NCBI GenBank assembly: GCA_021775715.1
Contig: JAJFHI010000044.1
Coordinates: 1-11,570, forward strand
Length of the DNA: 11,570 bases
From: Hyphomicrobiaceae bacterium
GTDB lineage: Bacteria; Pseudomonadota; Alphaproteobacteria; Rhizobiales; Hyphomicrobiaceae
Direction of reading: 5' to 3'
In this document: in pieces, positions 6,187 through 11,570 of the stretch
How positions within the stretch are numbered: position 1 is the stretch's first letter
How the letters are laid out: every line of letters begins with the position of its first letter
Notes under the pieces: generated by a model
The model's input: the letters and a program-made list of their open reading frames with translations, nothing else
Databases searched by the model: none
What the model was told of the DNA's origin: nothing
Made by a program: the position numbers and the translations under genes

Positions 6187-7630
6187 CTTTGCAGGCGCGC
6201 TATTGCGCACAACCGCCTTTCGCTTAGCTCTGGCAGCGGTGGCGGTGTTTCTGCTCGCAGCGGGTCTCATTGTCTATGTCATGTTTTGGCAGACTAACCG
6301 CGTCTTAACCGAACAGGCTGTCGCCACCGTCAATTCTGAAATTGCTGTCCTGCAACGCGAGGCGCTGACAGGCGGCCCGGCTGGTCTGAACGCGGCCGTG
6401 TTGTCACGCAGTCTTGCGCTGGGGCCTGGTCTCTATTTCCTATCAGACCGCCGCGGAAACAAAATCGCGGGAAACCTCTCGCGCATTCCGCCGGAACTGT
6501 CGGGGCTGCCCAATGGGGGTGTCTTCAACTATCGCAACCCGGCACTCGCTGCAGCCCTCGGTGAAAATGGCACCGATGTTGACCCGCGGTTGGCGTTTGC
6601 TGTGCCGGTCGATGTAGCGGGTCTCAGGATTTATGTCGGGCGCGATATTGAGGACCAACGTCAGCTGGCGACCCGCGTGCGGCTGATTTCATTGTTTGGC
6701 TTTGGTGCACTGGCGCTTTTGGGGCTGCTTGGTGGTTTGTTGGTAAGTTGGATGGTGTTGCGTCGGGTCGATAGGATCAACTCAGCAAGCAAAGCCATCA
6801 TGTCGGGGGACCTGTCGCAACGGCTGCCGGTCACGGGTTCGGGCGATGAACTCGACTCTTTGGCCGAAAGCCTCAATCAGATGCTGGGTCGTATCGAGCA
6901 ATTGATGTCAGGCTTGCGCGAAGTTTCCGATAACATCGCACACGACTTGAAAACGCCGCTGAACCGGCTGCGCAACCGGGCTGAAGCAGCGCTGCGTGAT
7001 CCGCGGGGCGGCGAGGCTCAACGGGAAGGCCTTGAGGCGACGATTGAAGCCGCCGATGAGTTGATGACCACGTTCAATGCGTTGCTTCTGATCGCACGAC
7101 TTGAGGCCGGGGCGCTTGAAGACAGTGCCGTCGAGCTCAATTTGAGCAACCTCGTCAACGATGTAGCTGAGCTGTATGAGCCGGTCGCAGATGAGGCGAA
7201 GCTGGCTTTGACGGTTAGAGAATCGGGCTCGATCCGCATTCGTGCCAACCAGCAGCTGATTACACAGGCGGTGGCGAACCTGATCGACAATGCCATCAAG
7301 TATTCCGCCCGGCAGATGGCCGTTGGAGCCGCACAGTCTGATCGCTCCGTCAAAGTGAGCGTTGAGGTTGTCGATGGTGCCGCTGAAATTTCCGTTGCGG
7401 ACCGAGGGCCCGGCATTGCGCCGGAGGATCGCGAACGGGTGCTTAAGAGATTTGTTCGCCTTGAGAAAAGTCGCACGGCACCTGGCACGGGCCTGGGCCT
7501 TAGCCTCGTGGCCGCTGTCGCCCGCCTGCACAATGGCGGAGTTCGCTTGGAAGATAATAAACCGGGGTTGGTGGTCGTTATGCGGGTGCCAATTGCGCTG
7601 GACAAAGGAGCTGAAGGGAGGGCAAGTTGA
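6170..7630 (+). CDS. Membrane sensor histidine kinase with HAMP domain, partner of the upstream regulator
   Basis: A 486-aa inner-membrane kinase that should phosphorylate the response regulator encoded just upstream. Order of parts: TM1 about residues 15-39; a periplasmic sensor region of about 130 residues; TM2 about 172-197; HAMP linker about 198-250; a HisKA helix with phospho-acceptor His258 in NIAHDLKTPLNRLR; and the ATPase domain with N-box (NLIDNAIKY, Asn370/Asn374), G1 box (DRGPGI from Asp411), the F-region and G2 box (GTGLGL from Gly439). All catalytic boxes look intact. The periplasmic domain is not one I can name, so the signal is unknown. It starts at a GTG inside the end of the regulator gene, with a modest CGGGA ten bases upstream. 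The stop overlaps an ATG (TGATG) that carries the best ribosome binding site for the next gene. Confidence 0.93.
   Translation: MTALGNFAGALLRTTAFRLALAAVAVFLLAAGLIVYVMFWQTNRVLTEQAVATVNSEIAVLQREALTGGPAGLNAAVLSRSLALGPGLYFLSDRRGNKIAGNLSRIPPELSGLPNGGVFNYRNPALAAALGENGTDVDPRLAFAVPVDVAGLRIYVGRDIEDQRQLATRVRLISLFGFGALALLGLLGGLLVSWMVLRRVDRINSASKAIMSGDLSQRLPVTGSGDELDSLAESLNQMLGRIEQLMSGLREVSDNIAHDLKTPLNRLRNRAEAALRDPRGGEAQREGLEATIEAADELMTTFNALLLIARLEAGALEDSAVELNLSNLVNDVAELYEPVADEAKLALTVRESGSIRIRANQQLITQAVANLIDNAIKYSARQMAVGAAQSDRSVKVSVEVVDGAAEISVADRGPGIAPEDRERVLKRFVRLEKSRTAPGTGLGLSLVAAVARLHNGGVRLEDNKPGLVVVMRVPIALDKGAEGRAS
7617..7621 (+). promoter_or_regulatory. Strong ribosome binding site before glnE, matched to an out-of-frame ATG at 7630
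   Basis: GGAGG at 7617-7621 is followed by an 8-base spacer and ATG at 7630-7632, whose A is also the last base of the kinase stop. The distance to the first start codon in the glnE frame (TTG, 7643) is 21 bases, too far for normal use. A second AAGGAG lies at 7605-7610, further upstream. Confidence 0.7.
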
Positions 7631-7668
7631 TGGTCGACGTCCTTGGTTCAAAAAAAAGCCAGCCTTAA
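7630..7668 (+). other. Out-of-frame 12-codon ORF and A8 tract at the glnE start
   Basis: ATG 7630 opens 12 codons (MVDVLGSKKSQP) ending at TAA 7666-7668, through eight consecutive A residues at 7650-7657. Seven A residues would fuse this ATG in frame with glnE and give an N-terminus beginning MVDVLGSKKASLKP. As written it may be a leader peptide (the in-frame glnE GTG at 7673 lies 4 bases after its stop), a slippage or frameshift site, or a homopolymer sequencing error. Confidence 0.5.
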
Positions 7669-10651
7669 GCCCGTGATCGAAGAGCCCGCAGACTACCAAC
7701 CGCTTCATATGCGGATTAACGAAACGCCCATCGTCGCGGACGACGACGGGCGCAGTGCGTGCATACTGGCGGAGCTGGTTGCGGCATCGACCGCCGTTGA
7801 AACACAACCGTGTGTTGGATCGCCATCTCTCGCCAAGCTCGTTGATGAACCAAGTGTCAGCACGCTGTTGCTCGCGACCATTCAGGCCTCACCATATCTG
7901 AGCGGTTTGATGACGCGCGATCCGGAAAGATTGTCACGTCTGCTAAATGTTGTGCCGGAGGTCTACGTCACAGAGCTAACATCCAAAATGGCAAGTGACG
8001 CCGCGCATCTCACAAAAAAATCCGACGTCATGCAGATCCTGCGCCGGTACAAGACCGAAGTAGCGCTGCTGACAGCTCTGGCTGATCTCGGCGGCGTTTG
8101 GCCAGTGATGCAGGTGACACGCATTCTGAGTGAGGCTGCTGACGCATCCCTTGAGACAGCAATTGCTTTTCTGATGCGCGAGGCCATCGCGACGGGTAGA
8201 TGGACCGACGATCCCGAGGACATTGCCAGCGTTGTTGCGCGCTCCGGGTACTTTGTGCTGGCGATGGGTAAACATGGCGCCTTCGAGCTTAACTACTCCT
8301 CTGACATCGATTTGATCGTCTTCTATGATCGAGATCGCGCAGCACTTCATTTAGCGTCCGGGCAAGAGGAGCAGGCTTTCTTTGTTCACATCACCCGCGA
8401 ACTCGTCGCCCTGATGCAGGAGCGAACGGCAGATGGTTATGTTTTTCGCACAGACTTGCGATTGCGACCCGATCCCGGTGCAACGCCCATTGCGCTGCCG
8501 ACAGTCGCAGCCCTTGGTTATTACGAGTCGAGTGGGCAAAACTGGGAACGGGCAGCAATGATCAAGGCGCGGTGTGCTGCTGGTGATATGGAAGCTGGCG
8601 CCGCATTCCTCGACGAAATTAGCCCCTTTATCTGGAGGCGCCATCTGGATTTCGCGACGATCTCCGACATCCATGCGATGAAACGACAGATCCACGCTTT
8701 CCGCGGCTTTGAAAAAATTGCGGTCGCCGGCCACAATATCAAGCTCGGCCGCGGAGGTATTCGCGAGGTCGAATTTTTTGTACAAACCCAACAGTTGATC
8801 GCTGGCGGCCGTCAGCCGCAATTGCGCGGACGCGAAACACTGAAGACGTTGGCGGGGCTCGTCGAAAATGGCTGGGTGAGTGCCGACGTACGCGATGATC
8901 TCGATACGGCGTACCGTTATCTGCGCCGTCTTGAGCACCGTCTGCAAATGATCACTGACGAGCAGACGCACACGCTGCCGTCGGAGCCGCAAGCCTTGGC
9001 CCGGCTGTCGCGCTTTTGCGGTGTAGCTGACGCAGATGACTTTGCTGCCGAATTGCTTGTTCACCTCGGGCATGTGCAAAAACACTATGCGGCGTTGTTT
9101 GAAGGCACGCCGGAGTTATCCGCACGTCGCAAGAACATGGTCTTTGCAGGCACTGACGACGATCCAGCGACAATCGAAACCTTGCAGGACTTAGGTTTTG
9201 TCAGGCCGGTTGATGCGGTTGCGTTGATAAAAAGCTGGCACACCGGGCGTTATCCGGCGATGCGGTCGGCCAGGGCGCGAGAAAAGCTCACAATCGTGCA
9301 GCCGTTGCTGGTCGAAGCGTTGGCGGAGTCGGCCGATCCTGATCGCGCCCTTGTGTCGTTTGATCGGTTTTTATCGGAGCTGCCTGCCGGCATTCAATTG
9401 TTCTCATTGTTAAACCAGCATCCGGGATTGCTGCGGCTCATCGCTGACATCATGGGTGCGGCCCCACGCCTTGCAAGCATACTGTCCCGGCGCCGGCGGC
9501 TGCTTGATGCGGTCATTGATCCACGCACTTTCGGGCCGGAAGCGCTTGTAAATGACCTTGATGAGGTCGTTGCCAATGAGATTGGCCGAGCAAGTGATTT
9601 TCAAGATGTGTTGGACCGTGCGCGCGTTGTTGGCAGTGAACAGGCCTTTCTGATTGGGGTGCGTGTGTTGTCCGGCGCCATAAACGCACACCAAGCCGGC
9701 GCGGCTTATACTCGATTGGCCGAGCGTATGATCGACGCTCTGTTGCACGAAGCGCAAAAGGATCTCGCCACGCGTCACGGTGTTCTTGCAAATGGCGAGG
9801 CCGTGGTTATCGCGATGGGAAAACTTGGCAGCATGGAGATGACCGCGGCGTCAGACCTCGATCTCATCGTGGTATATGAATTCCCTGATGGTACGCTTGA
9901 GACTGACGGCGAAAAGCCATTGGACCCGGTCACGTATTACACGCGGTTGACGCAACGCCTGATCAACATGTTGTCGGCGCCAACCGTTGAGGGCGCGCTT
10001 TATGAAGTTGATCTGCGGTTGCGCCCGTCCGGACAACAGGGCCCTGTTGCAACACGCCTGAAAGCGTTTGTTGATTACCAAGCAGACAAAGCCTGGACGT
10101 GGGAACAGATGGCGTTGACACGCGCGCGCATTATCTCCGGCCCCGAGCATCTCAAGCGCGATGTTGAAACGGCGATCTTTGCCGCGCTAACCCAGCCGCG
10201 TGACCGTAAAGTGCTCGCCGCTGATGTGCGCGAGATGCGGAAAAAAATTGAAAAGGGAAAAGGCACGAACGATATCTGGGATCTCAAGCTGGTTCGCGGC
10301 GGGCTTGTTGACCTGGAATTCATTGCCCAGTTCCTGCAGTTGGCACACGCTGCCGAGCACCCGGAGGTGCTCGATACCAACACCGTTGCGGTGTTTGGCA
10401 AACTCAAAGCAGCGGGCTTGCTGCCTGTAGACGACGCCGACCGCCTGATTAACGTCACGCTCACGCTCCACAATCTCGGGCAAATTCTACGGTTGTGCCT
10501 GACGGGACAGCTGGACCCTAAGACTTGCCCCAAAGGGCTGTTGGATCTGCTGGCCCGGGCTGGTGATGCACCTGATTTCGCAGTCTTGGAAAGCCATCTA
10601 AAACAAAGTCTTACTTGGTCGCATCAGGCATTTGATCGGCTCGTTCAATAA
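7643..10651 (+). CDS. glnE: Bifunctional glutamine synthetase adenylyltransferase/adenylyl-removing enzyme GlnE
   Basis: GlnE adds AMP to and removes it from a tyrosine of glutamine synthetase, switching it off or on according to the PII state and glutamine; it is cytoplasmic. The roughly 1000-aa frame has the expected duplicated nucleotidyltransferase architecture. The N-terminal adenylyl-removase half carries GKHGAFELNYSSDIDL (Asp221, Asp223); the C-terminal adenylyltransferase half carries GKLGSMEMTAASDLDL (Asp738, Asp740). The linker and PII-response helices complete each half. The length matches alphaproteobacterial GlnE. The start is unclear. TTG 7643 is the first in-frame start codon but lacks a suitably spaced ribosome binding site; GTG 7673 and ATG 7709 are in-frame alternatives. 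The ATG at 7630 with a near-perfect site is one frame off across an A8 run. Residue numbers here count from TTG 7643. The function is secure; only the extreme N-terminus is in doubt. Confidence 0.96.
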   Translation: MVQKKASLKPVIEEPADYQPLHMRINETPIVADDDGRSACILAELVAASTAVETQPCVGSPSLAKLVDEPSVSTLLLATIQASPYLSGLMTRDPERLSRLLNVVPEVYVTELTSKMASDAAHLTKKSDVMQILRRYKTEVALLTALADLGGVWPVMQVTRILSEAADASLETAIAFLMREAIATGRWTDDPEDIASVVARSGYFVLAMGKHGAFELNYSSDIDLIVFYDRDRAALHLASGQEEQAFFVHITRELVALMQERTADGYVFRTDLRLRPDPGATPIALPTVAALGYYESSGQNWERAAMIKARCAAGDMEAGAAFLDEISPFIWRRHLDFATISDIHAMKRQIHAFRGFEKIAVAGHNIKLGRGGIREVEFFVQTQQLIAGGRQPQLRGRETLKTLAGLVENGWVSADVRDDLDTAYRYLRRLEHRLQMITDEQTHTLPSEPQALARLSRFCGVADADDFAAELLVHLGHVQKHYAALFEGTPELSARRKNMVFAGTDDDPATIETLQDLGFVRPVDAVALIKSWHTGRYPAMRSARAREKLTIVQPLLVEALAESADPDRALVSFDRFLSELPAGIQLFSLLNQHPGLLRLIADIMGAAPRLASILSRRRRLLDAVIDPRTFGPEALVNDLDEVVANEIGRASDFQDVLDRARVVGSEQAFLIGVRVLSGAINAHQAGAAYTRLAERMIDALLHEAQKDLATRHGVLANGEAVVIAMGKLGSMEMTAASDLDLIVVYEFPDGTLETDGEKPLDPVTYYTRLTQRLINMLSAPTVEGALYEVDLRLRPSGQQGPVATRLKAFVDYQADKAWTWEQMALTRARIISGPEHLKRDVETAIFAALTQPRDRKVLAADVREMRKKIEKGKGTNDIWDLKLVRGGLVDLEFIAQFLQLAHAAEHPEVLDTNTVAVFGKLKAAGLLPVDDADRLINVTLTLHNLGQILRLCLTGQLDPKTCPKGLLDLLARAGDAPDFAVLESHLKQSLTWSHQAFDRLVQ

Positions 10652-10745
10652 AAAAACGTGCTCTAGCGACGGATTTAGGGGCGCCCCTTCGTTGTGACAG
10701 CAGCTGGGGCGAAATACCTTTTTCTCATCCAAGAGGACGAACGAA
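10652..10745 (+). promoter_or_regulatory. Intergenic region before the EF-hand gene
   Basis: This 94-base gap holds a perfect 12-bp GC-rich palindrome AGGGGCGCCCCT (10677-10688). A poor promoter candidate, TTGTGA at 10692-10697 and TACCTT at 10715-10720 with a 17-base spacer, follows it. GAGGA at 10733-10737 is a good ribosome binding site 8 bases before the ATG at 10746. The palindrome lacks a T-run and can only form a 4-bp stem as a hairpin, so an operator-like role is as likely as termination of glnE. Confidence 0.35.
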
Positions 10746-11570
10746 ATGACCCGAAAGACAAAAATTTTGACAGCCAGCCTGATGGCGGGCGTCGGACTGT
10801 TGGCTGTTGCGGCTGTTGCCGGGCACCACAGTCATGGTGCGTTTGCGCGAGGCATGGACCACGCCGGTGGACATCACGGTTGGCGTGGACACAAAGCACG
10901 TGGCCACCACGGCAAGCGCAAGGGCTCGCGTCACATGCTGAAGCGGCTGAAGCGTATGGATGCCGACAACAACGGCGAAGTGACAGAAGCCGAGTTTTTG
11001 CAACGCCGCCAGGATCGCTTTGCACTCCTTGACGCTGACAAATCAAACACGCTCTCTCCGGAAGAGCTGGTCTCACCAATGAATGATCGTCGCGAGTGGC
11101 GTGCCAAGCGGATGATCAAACGCCTGGATGCTAACAAGGACGGAAAAGTCACAAAAGACGAAATGCTGGCGGTTGCCCGCGCACGGTTTTCCGAACGCGA
11201 CCTTGATGGCGACGGTGAGATCAACAAGAACGATATGCCACCGAGAAAAGGATGGCGAAAACACCGCGGCGGCGAAGAGGATAGGGGCGAAGGTGAGCGC
11301 GAAAGCCGGGCAGACGAGCGCGATGATAATCGCGCCGAAGGTCGCCGCGGACATCACGGGCGCAAGCACGGATGGCGCCGGGTACGCACGCTCGAGAAGG
11401 TTGAAAAGCGCGTCACGCGTCGTTTCGAAAAACGCGACGCCAACAAGGATGGTGCGATTGATCTCAGCGAGCTGACGACGGGCAATCAGGAGCGTCAGGA
11501 CTTTGCAAAACGCAAACGCCTGCACCGCCTTGATGGCGACAAGGACGGAACGGTCAGCAATGATGAGTTT
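10746..11570 (+). CDS. Secreted EF-hand calcium-binding protein, His/Arg-rich, 3' partial
   Basis: The frame is open to the window end: 275 codons are visible and the C-terminus is missing. An N-terminal signal peptide (MTRKTK, then a hydrophobic stretch to about residue 25, with Ala-Val-Ala or Ala-Phe-Ala cleavage candidates) predicts export. A His/Gly/Arg/Lys-rich segment (about residues 27-63) follows. Six canonical EF-hand loops begin at about residues 72, 96, 128, 152, 231 and 263, with patterns such as DADNNGEVTEAE, DANKDGKVTKDE and DLDGDGEINKND. Loops 1-2 and 3-4 lie 24 residues apart as tight pairs. Between loops 4 and 5 is a highly charged linker (about 166-222) with a second Gly-His-His motif and HGWRR. 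This predicts a periplasmic or secreted calcium sensor, buffer or metal-binding protein; its partner is unknown. The start is supported by GAGGA eight bases upstream. Confidence 0.85.
   Translation, partial: MTRKTKILTASLMAGVGLLAVAAVAGHHSHGAFARGMDHAGGHHGWRGHKARGHHGKRKGSRHMLKRLKRMDADNNGEVTEAEFLQRRQDRFALLDADKSNTLSPEELVSPMNDRREWRAKRMIKRLDANKDGKVTKDEMLAVARARFSERDLDGDGEINKNDMPPRKGWRKHRGGEEDRGEGERESRADERDDNRAEGRRGHHGRKHGWRRVRTLEKVEKRVTRRFEKRDANKDGAIDLSELTTGNQERQDFAKRKRLHRLDGDKDGTVSNDEF

Noticed and set aside
6908..7807. 299-aa minus-strand frame across the kinase/glnE junction
   Set aside because: It overlaps conserved kinase boxes and the glnE start on the other strand, has no recognisable domain, and is best explained as a shadow ORF.
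10675..11525. Several open frames on both strands overlapping the EF-hand gene
   Set aside because: Only the plus-strand frame from 10746 has a signal peptide, six EF loops and a well-placed ribosome binding site; the others are shadows that stood out because the true frame has no stop before the window edge.

Overview
The window looks like a chromosomal segment of an alphaproteobacterium, probably Hyphomicrobiales or a close relative. The basis is gene content and order: cytochrome c maturation genes (ccmF/cycK, ccmH/cycL), then a Do-like protease (degP), an OmpR-type response regulator, a sensor kinase and glnE. I recall this order as conserved in rhizobia and relatives. The GC-rich codon use and high-GC third positions agree, but no rRNA or other lineage marker is present, so the order-level assignment is inference.

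Layout. 1-2153: the 3' part of ccmF (its start lies before the window), overlapping ccmH by 4 bases. These encode heme-lyase machinery for attaching heme to apocytochromes c. 2215-3570, minus strand: a secreted trypsin-like serine protease with a C-terminal peptidoglycan-binding domain. It sits between the ccm block and degP and is transcribed away from degP. 3728-5314: degP, a periplasmic HtrA protease with two PDZ domains and an unusual Lys-Gly repeat. 5315-5505: a 191-base gap with two strong inverted repeats and a possible 46-codon ORF. 5506-7630: response regulator and sensor kinase overlapping by 17 bases. 7643-10651: glnE, the bifunctional glutamine synthetase adenylyltransferase/adenylyl-removing enzyme, with a puzzling start. 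10746 to the end: a secreted EF-hand protein, cut off by the window edge.

How they may fit together. CcmF/CcmH, the two proteases and the EF-hand protein are all envelope or periplasmic proteins. The two-component pair next to degP could govern envelope homeostasis, but nothing in the sequence proves its stimulus. GlnE belongs to nitrogen control and appears to be translationally coupled behind the kinase.

I see no mobile element, CRISPR array, tRNA or rRNA. Most of the window is ordinary conserved housekeeping content. The parts most worth a second look are the glnE start (a strong ribosome binding site and ATG that are out of frame with glnE across an A8 tract), the structured degP/response-regulator gap, the Lys-Gly insert in DegP, and the His/Arg-rich six-EF-hand protein.
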